This document shows positions 16,611 through 25,499 of a stretch of 64,000 bases of DNA, piece after piece. The translations under genes and the position numbers were made by a program. Within the stretch, counting starts at the first letter, position 1. Each line of letters opens with the position of its first letter. The notes under the pieces were generated by a model, which saw nothing but the letters and a program-made list of their open reading frames with translations, did not search any database and was not told where the DNA came from. The stretch lies in NCBI GenBank assembly GCA_039198225.1, contig JBCCTQ010000018.1, positions 17,382 through 81,381 on the forward strand. The letters are read 5' to 3'. The DNA comes from JASJAR01 sp039198225. GTDB lineage: Bacteria; Pseudomonadota; Alphaproteobacteria; Rhodobacterales; Rhodobacteraceae.

Positions 16611-17759
16611 ATGGCATCCCCCGACCCCGTCGCCCTGACCCAGGCCTTGATCCGCTGTCGCTCCATCGCACCCCAGGATGCCGGCGCCCTCGATCTTGTG
16701 GCCGCGCCCCTGGCGGCTGCGGGTTTTGAGGTTCACCGGGTCCCTCGCGGCGGGATCGAGAACCTTTTCGCCCGTTGGGGCCAGAAGGATCACCGAAAGA
16801 GCTTTGGGTTTAATGGCCACACAGACGTGGTGCCTGAGGGTAACGCCGGAGAGTGGACACGCGCGCCCTTCGCGGGGCTCGCCGAAGAAGGCAGGGTCTG
16901 GGGCCGGGGGGCTGCGGACATGAAATCGGGCGTGGCCGCCTTCGTGGCCGCGGCCACGGAATTTGTCGAAAAGACCCCACCCGACGGCGCAGTGATCATC
17001 GCGATCACCGGCGACGAGGAAGGCAACGCCAAGGACGGAACCCGGGCCCTTCTCGACTGGATGGACCGGGCCGGTGAGGCCATGAGCGTCTGCCTTGTGG
17101 GTGAACCCACCTGCCCCGAGCGCTTGGGCGACACGATGAAAATCGGGCGACGCGGCTCAATGACGGCTTGGATCACTGCGACCGGGATCCAGGGGCATTC
17201 GGCCTATCCCCAACGGGCGCGGAACCCGGTGGCGGCCATGGCCATGCTCGCCCAACGTCTTTCGGCCAAGACCCTCGACGAAGGCACCGCCCATTTCGAT
17301 CCGTCGACCTTGGCGGTGACCAATATCGATACGGGAAACCCGGCCAACAACGTCATCCCGGGCGCCTGCCGGGCGACCGTCAATATTCGCTTCAATGATG
17401 CCCATCATTCCGATGCGCTGACCCGTTGGCTTCGGGAAGAGGCCGCAAGCGTGACCGACGAAACGGAGGTGGGCTTCGAAATGGACATTCAGGTTTCGGG
17501 GGAGAGTTTCCTCACGCCGCCCGGCGACCTGTCCGACCTCGTTTCCGCCGCGGTCGAGGCCGAAACCGGGCTTCGGCCGGATCTATCGACGTCGGGCGGG
17601 ACGTCAGACGCGCGGTTCATCAAAGACCATTGCGCGGTGGTGGAATTCGGGCTCGTGGGCCAGACCATGCATCAGATCGACGAGCATGTGGCGGAGGCCG
17701 ATATAAGAGGGCTGACGGCGATCTATCGCCGCGTTTTAGAAGGGTATTTCAGTGATTGA
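16611..17759 (+). CDS. dapE: Succinyl-diaminopimelate desuccinylase
   Basis: 382 residues from ATG 16611. M20-family metallopeptidase that hydrolyses N-succinyl-LL-diaminopimelate to LL-diaminopimelate and succinate. Zinc-site motifs are FNGHTDVVPEG (His and Asp), GRGAADMKSGVAAF (bridging Asp), ITGDEEGNAKDG (catalytic Glu), VGEPT, and C-terminal QTMHQIDEHV. The dimerisation domain is marked by RRGSMTAWITATGIQGHSAY. The length is standard. The downstream GNAT gene overlaps its last codons. It acts two steps after DapD, so the cell uses the succinylase branch of lysine synthesis. Confidence 0.95.
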   Translation: MASPDPVALTQALIRCRSIAPQDAGALDLVAAPLAAAGFEVHRVPRGGIENLFARWGQKDHRKSFGFNGHTDVVPEGNAGEWTRAPFAGLAEEGRVWGRGAADMKSGVAAFVAAATEFVEKTPPDGAVIIAITGDEEGNAKDGTRALLDWMDRAGEAMSVCLVGEPTCPERLGDTMKIGRRGSMTAWITATGIQGHSAYPQRARNPVAAMAMLAQRLSAKTLDEGTAHFDPSTLAVTNIDTGNPANNVIPGACRATVNIRFNDAHHSDALTRWLREEAASVTDETEVGFEMDIQVSGESFLTPPGDLSDLVSAAVEAETGLRPDLSTSGGTSDARFIKDHCAVVEFGLVGQTMHQIDEHVAEADIRGLTAIYRRVLEGYFSD

Positions 17760-18174
17760 GGTTTCGGAAACGCGCGATGTGGCCGCCTGTCTGGCGATCC
17801 GGCGCGCCGTCTTCATCGAAGAACAGGGCGTCGACGAAGCGATCGAGATGGACGGGCTCGAAGAGCAAGGCATCCACGTCTTGGCGGCAGTCTGCGGGGC
17901 GCCAGTGGGCTGCGCGCGGATCTTGCTGTCGCCTCCTGTCGGCAAGGTCGGCCGGGTGGCGGTGCTGAAATCCCATCGCGGCACCGGGATCGGTCAGGCC
18001 GTGATGGCCGAATGTGAGCGGCTTTTGCGGGAGAAATCTCAGATCACGGAGATCCGCCTCGGCGCCCAATCCTATGTGGTGCGGTTCTACGAAGCGCTCG
18101 GCTACCGGGTGGACGGGGCCGAATATATCGAGGCAGACATCCCCCATCGACCGATGGTTATGGAAATCGGTTAG
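17752..18174 (+). CDS. GNAT family N-acetyltransferase (ElaA-like)
   Basis: 140 residues with a GTG start at 17752 that overlaps the dapE end by 8 bp. Acetyl-CoA binding motif A is VGRVAVLKSHRGTGIGQAVM (R-x-x-G-x-G/A), followed by QSYVVRFYEALGYRVDG, typical of GNAT fold C-terminal strands. The N-terminus AIRRAVFIEEQGVDEAIEMD is the ElaA/YjcF-type opening. Substrate unknown; cytosolic. The overlap with dapE suggests cotranslation. Confidence 0.88.
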   Translation: MIEVSETRDVAACLAIRRAVFIEEQGVDEAIEMDGLEEQGIHVLAAVCGAPVGCARILLSPPVGKVGRVAVLKSHRGTGIGQAVMAECERLLREKSQITEIRLGAQSYVVRFYEALGYRVDGAEYIEADIPHRPMVMEIG

Positions 18175-18218
18175 GCGCAGGCTCGGATCCCGTCCGGGCG
18201 GCGCGCCAGTGAACCGGG

Positions 18219-19475
18219 CTACCTCAGACGCCGGAGGATCTCCATGCTCGCATAGCCGTCGGGCGTGAGCCCGACCGAGCGTTGATATTCCTTGATCGCC
18301 GAAATTGTATTGGGCCCGATAATGCCGTCGACGCCGTTTGTGCTGAAGCCGCGCCGGGTCAAAAGACGTTGCATCTCCTTTCGCTCCGACAGCCGGAGGC
18401 CCCGGTCGCCGCGGGGCCATTTCGCGCGGATCGCTGGGGCACCGCCGATCCGGTCGGCCAGGTGCCCGACGCCGATCACGTAGGCGTCGGCGGCGTTGTA
18501 GCGCTCGATCACGTGGAAATTGTCAAAGATCATAAAGGCCGCGCCGCGGGATCCTGCGGGAAGAATGATCGACGCCCGGCCATAATCCGGCACCCGACCG
18601 CCCTTCGTGTCACGCACGCCCAAAGCCGCCCATTGAGCCGTGGATTTCTTCACTTTCGCCCCGGCCGACGCATAGTTGAACCCTTGGGGCAAGCGCACTT
18701 CGACACCCCAGGGCTGGCCTTTGGTCCAACCGGAACGGGCCAGATAGGCCGCCGTGGACGCCAAAGCGTCGGTCGGGTCGTCCGACCAGATGTCACGCCG
18801 CCCGTCGCCGCGGAAATCCTGGGCAAATGCGAGATAGCTCGTGGGAATAAACTGGGTGTGGCCCATGGCCCCGGCCCAGGACCCCTTCATCTGATCGGGG
18901 CGGATATCGCCCGCTTGGAGGATCTGAAGGGCCGCGATGAGCTGTTTTTCAAAAAACCGCCCCCGCCTTCCGTCATAGGCGAGCGTTGCCATGGCTTCGA
19001 TGATAGGCGTCGAGCCCCGGACCGCGCCATAGGCGCTTTCGAGGCCCCAAACCGCGGTGACGATCTCGGCTTCGACGCCGTAGCGGCTTTCGATCTCGAC
19101 CAGGAGTGCGCGATTGTCTCGAAGTGCAGCCTTGCCGTTCCGGATCCGGCTGTCGGAGACGGCACTGTCGAGATATTCCCAGATCTGCTTGGTGAATTCC
19201 GATTGGTTCCGGTCGCGCGCGATCACGTCGGCATTGTACTGGACGCCCCGGAAGGCCTGTTCGAGCACAGCCGGTCGGATGCCGGCGGCCCGGGCGCGGG
19301 ACTTGAACCCGTCGATCCAGCGCTGGAAGCCGCGATTGGCCACCGGGCGCGGGGCGATGTCACTGGCGCCGAGATCTGGCCGCGGGGTCGGGACCGGGGA
19401 GGTGGTCATGGCCGCCAATGCCGTGGACAAACCGAGGCACATTGCGGCCGCGAGGGGGACGGTGCGCCGGCTCAT
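18219..19475 (-). CDS. Lytic murein transglycosylase, MltB family, with peptidoglycan-binding domain
   Basis: 418 residues from the ATG at 19475 (the frame is open 60 bp further). A signal peptide runs to about residue 22 (LGLSTALAAM). The SLT_2 catalytic domain has the Glu in AVWGLESAYGAVRGSTPIIE, plus GSWAGAMGHTQFIPTSYLAF and DGRRDIWSDDPTDALASTAA. The C-terminal 60 residues are a PG_binding_1 module (LLTRRGFSTNGVDGIIGPNT). It cleaves glycan strands of peptidoglycan in the periplasm, forming 1,6-anhydroMurNAc ends. No lipobox Cys is seen, so it is probably soluble or loosely membrane-held. It is transcribed towards the convergent GNAT gene. Confidence 0.92.
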   Translation of the reverse strand: MSRRTVPLAAAMCLGLSTALAAMTTSPVPTPRPDLGASDIAPRPVANRGFQRWIDGFKSRARAAGIRPAVLEQAFRGVQYNADVIARDRNQSEFTKQIWEYLDSAVSDSRIRNGKAALRDNRALLVEIESRYGVEAEIVTAVWGLESAYGAVRGSTPIIEAMATLAYDGRRGRFFEKQLIAALQILQAGDIRPDQMKGSWAGAMGHTQFIPTSYLAFAQDFRGDGRRDIWSDDPTDALASTAAYLARSGWTKGQPWGVEVRLPQGFNYASAGAKVKKSTAQWAALGVRDTKGGRVPDYGRASIILPAGSRGAAFMIFDNFHVIERYNAADAYVIGVGHLADRIGGAPAIRAKWPRGDRGLRLSERKEMQRLLTRRGFSTNGVDGIIGPNTISAIKEYQRSVGLTPDGYASMEILRRLR

Positions 19476-19648
19476 ATCGGCACCCTTTTTGTTGCTGCTC
19501 TGTGGATAATGTAAGGGCTCAGGTGATTCCGACAAAGCAGAATGAGGGCGGCGCCGGTCAATTCTCGCCGATTAGGGTTAATGGCCCATCCTGCATGGGC
19601 CGCTGGCCGGAAGGTGTGGCGCTTAGGCCGCGGGGCGTGTCTTCCAGG

Positions 19649-21901
19649 TCAACGTTGCCGACGCTTCCGAGTCACATGGCGCGGTTTCTTATGGGCGGGT
19701 TTGACGGTTCTCCGGCGCCCGCCGCCACGGCGGGCCGGTCCTCCTGGGCGTTTGAGCGCGCCGCCTTCAATATCGAGAAGTTCGAGAATAAGGCCACCGC
19801 TAACGGGCGCCGCCTCAACGAGGCGGACGGTGACTTTCTGGCCGAGGCCGATCAATTGACCGGTATCGGCTCCCATCAGCGTTTGGGTGTCCCGGTCATA
19901 GTGGAAGAATTCCTGTCCAATGGACCGCACCGGCACGAGCCCATCTGCCCCAGTACCGTCGAGCTTCACGAACGCCCCAAAGCGTTGGACGCCAGAGATC
20001 CTTCCGGTGAGCTCGGTTCCTATCCGGTCGGCAAGATAAGCGGCGAGGTAGCGGTCCGTAGTGTCGCGTTCCGCCAGCATAGACCGGCGTTCGGTGGCAG
20101 AGATATGTTGGGCGGTCGCGTCGAGGTCTTCGATCTCGGGCTCGGTCAGCCCGTCCTCGCCCCAGCCATGGGCGCGGATCAGCGCGCGGTGGACGACAAG
20201 GTCCGCGTAGCGCCGGATGGGCGAGGTAAAATGGGCGTAGGACCGCAGCGCGAGGCCGAAATGGCCAAAATTCTCGGGCGCGTAAAACGCCTGCTGCATT
20301 GAGCGGAGCGTGGAAAGGTTGATCACGTCCTCATGGTCGGTCTCGGCGGCCGCCGCGAGGAGGCGGTTGAGATGGGCCGTTTTGAGGACCTGGCCCTTGG
20401 CCAGAGGCAGACCCACCGACGCGGCGGTCTCCCTCAGGGCGTCGAGCTTTTCCGGGCTCGGTTCTTCATGGACCCGGTAGACAAGGTCGGTCTTGCGGGC
20501 TTCAAGCTCCTTGGCCGCGGCGACGTTGGCCAGAACCATGAATTCTTCGATCAGCCGGTGGGCGTCGAGCCGGTCTTTATGTGCAACGGATGTGACCGTT
20601 CCGTCCTCAGCGAGAACGATTTGGCGTTCAGGCAAGTTCAAGTCGAGGGGTTGGCGGGCCTCTCGGGCGCGGACGAGCACGGCGTAGGCGGCATAAAGTG
20701 GCTTTAGAACGCCGTCGAGAAGGGGTGCTGTGCGGTCGTTCGGCGCGCCGTCGATGGCGTCTTGAACTTCCTCGTAGTGAAGCGAGGCGGCGGAGCGCAT
20801 GAGACCCCTTGTAAAGCGTTGGGACAGTAACTCGCCGTCGGCGGAGATCTTCATCTCAACCGCGATCACCGCCCGGTCGACTTCCTCATGGAGCGAGCAG
20901 AGATCGCCCGATAGCCGGTCGGGGAGCATGGGCACCACCCGGTCGGGGAAATACGTGGAGTTGCCGCGTTTTCTCGCCTCGCGGTCAAGCTCGGTGCCGG
21001 GTCGGACATAGTGGGCGACGTCGGCGATCGCGACCCAGAGGACATGGCCGCCTGTATTGGCGGGGTCCGTGTCGGGCATTGCCGCGCAGGCATCGTCGTG
21101 GTCGCGCGCATCGGCAGGGTCGATGGTAAGAAGCGGGATGGGGCGAAGGTCTTCGCGTTTGTCGAGTGTGGCCGGTTGGGCGCGGTCGGCCTCTTCGATG
21201 GCCGCGTCGGGGAAGGCGTCGGGTATTCCATGTTCGTGGATCGCGATGAGGGAGACGGCCCGGGGTGCGGAGGGGTCGCCGAGGCGGGTTATGACCCGGG
21301 CGGGGGGAAGGCCCATCCGGGATTTGGGGCCGGCGAGTTCGGCTTCCACTAACTCGCCGTCCTTCGCCCCGTGCCGGTCTTTCTCGGCGACGCGCCATTC
21401 CCGCTCACTCGCTTTGTCGATGGGCACGATCCGCCCGCCTTCGGAGCCCGCGCGGTAGATCCCGAGGAGTTTTCGCGGGTTGGTGCCGATCCGGCGGATA
21501 AGACGGCCCTCATAGGCGTGATCCTCACCTTTGACCTCTTGGAGCCGCGCCAGCACCCGGTCGCCGCCCCCGAGGGCGGGGTCGGACGCGCGGAGGACCA
21601 TGAGGACCCGAGGCTCGGGCCCCTCGCCTTGCCATTCGAGAGGCCGTGCGAAGAGGTCGCCATCGGCGTCCGGCTCTTGGATCTGGAGGACGCTGACGGG
21701 CGGGAGCTTTTCGGGGTCGCGGTAGGTCTTGCGGCGCTTTTCGAGATGGCCGTCGCCTTCGAGCTCTTTCAGGAGCCGTTTCAAATCGATCCGGTCCGCG
21801 CCCTTCAGCCCGAAGGCTTTCGCGATGTCGCGCTTCGAGGTCTGGGTTGGGTTGTCGGCAATCCAGGCGAGGACGTCTTCTTTGGTCGGGATCCGGGCCA
21901 T
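19649..21901 (-). CDS. rnr: Ribonuclease R
   Basis: About 750 residues from ATG 21901 (MARIPTKEDVLAW); an in-frame ATG at 21916 is possible. Processive 3'-5' exoribonuclease of the RNB family. The N-terminal helix-turn-helix is DIAKAFGLKGADRIDLKRLL, the cold-shock region follows, and the RNB active site is PLLTIDPADARDHDDACAAM (Asp cluster). Family signatures are AIADVAHYV, RGNSTYFPDRVVPMLPDRLS, LCSLHEEVDR and HFTSPIRRYADLVVHRAL. The C-terminal S1 domain starts near GRISGVQRFGAFVKLDGTGA, and the tail is Arg/Lys-rich. It starts only 26 bp after the truncated dnaE2 stop, a junction that may derive from a deletion. Confidence 0.94.
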   Translation of the reverse strand: MARIPTKEDVLAWIADNPTQTSKRDIAKAFGLKGADRIDLKRLLKELEGDGHLEKRRKTYRDPEKLPPVSVLQIQEPDADGDLFARPLEWQGEGPEPRVLMVLRASDPALGGGDRVLARLQEVKGEDHAYEGRLIRRIGTNPRKLLGIYRAGSEGGRIVPIDKASEREWRVAEKDRHGAKDGELVEAELAGPKSRMGLPPARVITRLGDPSAPRAVSLIAIHEHGIPDAFPDAAIEEADRAQPATLDKREDLRPIPLLTIDPADARDHDDACAAMPDTDPANTGGHVLWVAIADVAHYVRPGTELDREARKRGNSTYFPDRVVPMLPDRLSGDLCSLHEEVDRAVIAVEMKISADGELLSQRFTRGLMRSAASLHYEEVQDAIDGAPNDRTAPLLDGVLKPLYAAYAVLVRAREARQPLDLNLPERQIVLAEDGTVTSVAHKDRLDAHRLIEEFMVLANVAAAKELEARKTDLVYRVHEEPSPEKLDALRETAASVGLPLAKGQVLKTAHLNRLLAAAAETDHEDVINLSTLRSMQQAFYAPENFGHFGLALRSYAHFTSPIRRYADLVVHRALIRAHGWGEDGLTEPEIEDLDATAQHISATERRSMLAERDTTDRYLAAYLADRIGTELTGRISGVQRFGAFVKLDGTGADGLVPVRSIGQEFFHYDRDTQTLMGADTGQLIGLGQKVTVRLVEAAPVSGGLILELLDIEGGALKRPGGPARRGGGRRRTVKPAHKKPRHVTRKRRQR

Positions 21902-21927
21902 GGCGCCGCCTAACATGGGGCTTTGGC

Positions 21928-24915
21928 TTAGGCCACCTCGGGTGTGAGCTTGGCGCGGAGGAAACTCATGGGATGGGCGCGAAGGGTCAGCCGCATCGAG
22001 ACGTAATCTTCGATCACCTCCTCGCCTTCACCCATTTGCGGCAAAAGGGCGGCCGGTTCGACGATGCCCTCCCCGTCAATATCGCCCCCGAAGAGCGGTA
22101 GGGGCTTTTCGGCACCGATGGCCTTGGCCGCCCAAAGCGCGTCGCGGCGGCTGAGGCCCAGATCGGCGAACGCATCCGCCTCAGCAAGGGTGCGCAAGGC
22201 GGCTGGTCCCACGCCTGCGCGCCGCCAAACGTCTTCGACCGCCCGGTAGCCGTTGCCGCGGGACGCCGCGATCCACGCCGCATCCTCTTCGCGCATCGCT
22301 TTGATCTGGCGAAAGCCGAGCCGGAGGGCGAGGCCCCCTTCCCCGTCGGGCTCCATCACATTGTCCCAATAGCTTTCGTTGATCGAAACCGGGCGGACAA
22401 CCACCCCGTGTTCGCGCGCATCCCGCACGATCTGGGCCGGGGCGTAAAACCCCATGGGCTGCGAATTTAAAAGCGCGCAGGCAAAGATGCCCGGATGGTG
22501 GCATTTCATCCAGCTCGACGCATAGACCAAAAGCGCGAAACTCGCCGCGTGCGATTCCGGGAACCCGTAAGACCCGAACCCTTCGATCTGGGAAAAGCAG
22601 CGCTCGGCGAAATCGTCTTCATAGCCGTTTTTCCGCATCCCCTTGAGAAAGAGTGCGCGGAACTCCGACACGTTGCCGTGCTTTTTGAACGTCGCCAGCG
22701 AGCGCCGGAGCCGGTCAGCCTGTTCGGGCGTGAACCCGGCCCCGACAATCGCGATCTGCATGGCCTGCTCTTGGAAGAGCGGCACGCCCATGGTCTTGCC
22801 CAAGACCTCGCCCAAAGCGTCCGAAGGGAAGGTCACCTCTTCCTCCCCGTTCCGGCGGCGGAGATAGGGGTGGACCATATCCCCTTGGATTGGCCCCGGC
22901 CGGATGATCGCGACTTCGATGACGAGGTCATAAAACGTGCGCGGTCGCATCCGGGGGAGAAAGTTCATCTGGGCCCGGGATTCGACCTGGAAAACGCCCA
23001 AACTATCGGCCTTGCAGAGCATGTCGTAAACGGCCGGGTCCTCGGGCGGGAGCGTGGCCAGATTGTAATCGAGCCCGTGGTGCATCTTGAGAAGATCGAA
23101 GCCTTTCCGGATGCAGGAGAGCATGCCCAAAGCCAAGACATCGACTTTGAGGATGCCGAGGGCGTCGATATCGTCCTTATCCCAGGGGATGACTGTGCGG
23201 CCTTCCATGGTGGCGTTCTCAACCGGGACCAACTCGTCGAGCCGCCCCTCGGTCATGATGAACCCGCCCACATGCTGGGAGAGATGCCGGGGGAAGCCTT
23301 GGATCTCGAAAATAAGCGCCATGGTTTGCGCAAGCCGCCGGTCGGCCGGGTCGAGGCCGATCTCGCGGAGGCGTTCGTTTTCGAGCCCGTTGGTCGAGAA
23401 AAAACCCCAAAGCTGGGAGGAGATCGCCGAGATCGTGTCATCGGTCAGCCCCATGGCCCGGCCGACTTCGCGTACCGCGCGCTTGCCGCGGTAGTGGATG
23501 ACCGTGGCACAGATCCCTGCGCGTTCCCGGCCATATTTCTCGTAAATGTGCTGGATCACCTCTTCGCGCCGCTCATGCTCGAAATCGACGTCGATATCGG
23601 GGGGCTCGTTCCGGGCTTCGGAGACGAAGCGCTCGAAGACCATGGTACCGATCTCCGGGGACACCGAAGTGACCCCGAGGCAAAAGCAAACCACCGAATT
23701 GGCCGCCGAGCCCCGTCCCTGGCAGAGAATGTTCCGCGAGCGGGCAAAGGCCACCACGTCACGGACCGTGAGGAAGTAGGGCTCGTAATCGAGCTTGGCG
23801 ATGAGGGTCAGCTCGTGTTCGAGAAGCGCTTTGACCTTCTCGGGCGCGCCGCCCGGATAGCGCCAATCGAGCCCCTCATAGGAAAGTCGCCGGAGCCGGG
23901 CGGCGGGGTCTTCGCCGTCGGCGATCTCGGAGGGGTATTCGTAGCGCAGCTCGTCCAGGCGAAAAGTCAACCGATCGGCGATCTCGGCGGCCCGGTCGAT
24001 CGCGTGCCCATAGCCTTTAAAGAGCCGTCGCATCTCCGCCTCCGAGCGGAGCCGTTGTTCGGCATTGGCCAAGGCCGCGCGACCAAGGTCGTCCACCCGG
24101 ATCCCTTCGCGGATCGCTGTCAGCACATCGGCGAGCTTCCGGCGCGCGCCCCGGTGCATCCGGGGGCTCGCCGAGGCCACAAGATCAAGCCCCAGGGCGT
24201 CCGCCCGCTTCGAAAGCCGGGCGAAGCGCTCGGGGTCCCGGCCGTCATAGCGGGGCGCGAGGAGGAGATGGCAGGCTGGGCCAAACCGCGTCTGAAGCGC
24301 CCGCGCGGCATTCTCCCAGCCAGGGGAGGCGTGGATCAAAAGCTCGAGGCCCTCGCCGAATTCCAAAAGATCGTTGAGATGTAAAAGACAGCTGCCTTTC
24401 TCGGCCCGGAGCCGGCCTCGGGAAATGAGCCGACAAAGCCGCCCCCAACCCGCCCGGTCGCGGGGGAGCACGGTGGCGGCAAACCCGTCCTCAAGCCGGA
24501 TCCGGGCGGCGGGAAGAAGGCGTGGGATGTTCCGGATCGCGGCCGAGCGCGCCGGGGGTGGGGCATCGGCCTCGACCTCCGATAACGTGCCTTCCTTCCG
24601 CCGGATCCGGTGGCCCGGATATTGTTCAAAAAGGCTCGGCTTCGGCGCGAAAGCTTCGATCTCGGCCGGGGATGGTGGGCCCACGCGGCCCAACCGCGTC
24701 TCTTCATCGGCGCGTTCCTTGATCTGGCGCGCGATCTCCTTGGCGCGCGCATGGGCCCGCACGATCCCGGCCACCGAGTTCTCATCGGCAATCGCGATGG
24801 CCGAAAGCCCCAGAAGCGCGGCCCGGTCCACATATTCCTCCGGATGGGACGCCCCGGTGAGGAACGTGAAATTCGAGGTGATATCGAGTTCGGCAAACAT
24901 GCGACTCGCGATCAT
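21928..24915 (-). CDS. dnaE2: Error-prone DNA polymerase DnaE2, C-terminally truncated
   Basis: 995 residues from ATG 24915 (GTG 24921 and ATG 24900 are also possible). The PHP domain opens with AELDITSNFTFLTGASHPEE. Palm-domain catalytic Asp residues are visible in PPDIDVDFEHERREEVI and LGILKVDVLALGMLS. The fingers and the helix-hairpin-helix region (GLSRRDALWAAKAIG) are present. The protein stops after MSFLRAKLTPEVA, exactly where family members continue with an OB-fold domain of roughly 130-150 residues. In relatives DnaE2 acts with ImuA and ImuB in SOS mutagenesis, but neither gene is adjacent here. The polymerase core seems intact, but processivity or partner binding may be impaired. rnr follows directly. 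Confidence 0.9.
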   Translation of the reverse strand: MIASRMFAELDITSNFTFLTGASHPEEYVDRAALLGLSAIAIADENSVAGIVRAHARAKEIARQIKERADEETRLGRVGPPSPAEIEAFAPKPSLFEQYPGHRIRRKEGTLSEVEADAPPPARSAAIRNIPRLLPAARIRLEDGFAATVLPRDRAGWGRLCRLISRGRLRAEKGSCLLHLNDLLEFGEGLELLIHASPGWENAARALQTRFGPACHLLLAPRYDGRDPERFARLSKRADALGLDLVASASPRMHRGARRKLADVLTAIREGIRVDDLGRAALANAEQRLRSEAEMRRLFKGYGHAIDRAAEIADRLTFRLDELRYEYPSEIADGEDPAARLRRLSYEGLDWRYPGGAPEKVKALLEHELTLIAKLDYEPYFLTVRDVVAFARSRNILCQGRGSAANSVVCFCLGVTSVSPEIGTMVFERFVSEARNEPPDIDVDFEHERREEVIQHIYEKYGRERAGICATVIHYRGKRAVREVGRAMGLTDDTISAISSQLWGFFSTNGLENERLREIGLDPADRRLAQTMALIFEIQGFPRHLSQHVGGFIMTEGRLDELVPVENATMEGRTVIPWDKDDIDALGILKVDVLALGMLSCIRKGFDLLKMHHGLDYNLATLPPEDPAVYDMLCKADSLGVFQVESRAQMNFLPRMRPRTFYDLVIEVAIIRPGPIQGDMVHPYLRRRNGEEEVTFPSDALGEVLGKTMGVPLFQEQAMQIAIVGAGFTPEQADRLRRSLATFKKHGNVSEFRALFLKGMRKNGYEDDFAERCFSQIEGFGSYGFPESHAASFALLVYASSWMKCHHPGIFACALLNSQPMGFYAPAQIVRDAREHGVVVRPVSINESYWDNVMEPDGEGGLALRLGFRQIKAMREEDAAWIAASRGNGYRAVEDVWRRAGVGPAALRTLAEADAFADLGLSRRDALWAAKAIGAEKPLPLFGGDIDGEGIVEPAALLPQMGEGEEVIEDYVSMRLTLRAHPMSFLRAKLTPEVA

Positions 24916-24940
24916 ATTCACCTTTTGTTCTCAAATCCAG

Positions 24941-25447
24941 TCACTCCTCAACGAGCGAACGGTACATCACCAGCGCGTCCACATAGCCGAGTTTGGGGTG
25001 CAAAAAGGCGCTCGGAAGCCGGCCGACCACCTCAAACCCCGCCCGCTCCCAGGTCGCAACGGCCCGAACGTTACTGGCCAGAACGAAATTATACTGCATC
25101 GCCCGAAAGCCCCGGGCCTTCGCCTCTCCGAGGGAATGGGCCAAAAGCGCCCGCGCCACACCGCGCCCGGCCGCATCGGGATGGGTCGCATAGCCCGCAT
25201 TGGCCACGTGGGCCCCGCCCCCGGTCTGGTTCGGACGAAGATAGGATGTCCCCACCACGCGGCCCTCCAATTCGGCGACGAAGTTGACCGCCCCCGGCGG
25301 CCGCCAATAGGCAAAGGCCCCCTCCTGGCCCCCGCCTGGCGGTGCACAAAGGGTCTCGCCCGCCTCCACTGCGGGCCGGAGCACGGCCCAAATTGCAGCG
25401 TCATCGCCTAGGTCCGCTGGCCGGACCCGAATGTCGGGCTCACTCAT
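24941..25447 (-). CDS. GNAT family N-acetyltransferase
   Basis: 168 residues from ATG 25447 (MSEPDIRVRPADLGDDAAIW). The acetyl-CoA loop is ATHPDAAGRGVARALLAHSL, preceded by AHVANAGY, and the late strands are VRAVATWERAGFEVVGRLP. The family resembles L-amino-acid N-acyltransferases and phosphinothricin-type acetyltransferases, but the substrate cannot be stated. The reading frame extends upstream to 25567 without a likely start. It lies 25 bp before dnaE2 and 52 bp after the alcohol dehydrogenase gene on the same strand. Confidence 0.87.
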   Translation of the reverse strand: MSEPDIRVRPADLGDDAAIWAVLRPAVEAGETLCAPPGGGQEGAFAYWRPPGAVNFVAELEGRVVGTSYLRPNQTGGGAHVANAGYATHPDAAGRGVARALLAHSLGEAKARGFRAMQYNFVLASNVRAVATWERAGFEVVGRLPSAFLHPKLGYVDALVMYRSLVEE

Positions 25448-25499
25448 CCTGGGAAAAATACTCCGGGGAACGCGAGGGGCTGGCCCCTCGCTCCCGCTT

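Noticed and set aside
16344..16820. N-terminal extension of the Hint-domain protein
   Set aside because: This part is antisense to dapE and has no anchor-L features; the family N-terminus begins at the 16343 ATG.
22495..24384. 629-codon open frame on the plus strand
   Set aside because: Lies wholly antisense to dnaE2, whose protein has clear domains; composition is that of a GC-rich shadow frame.
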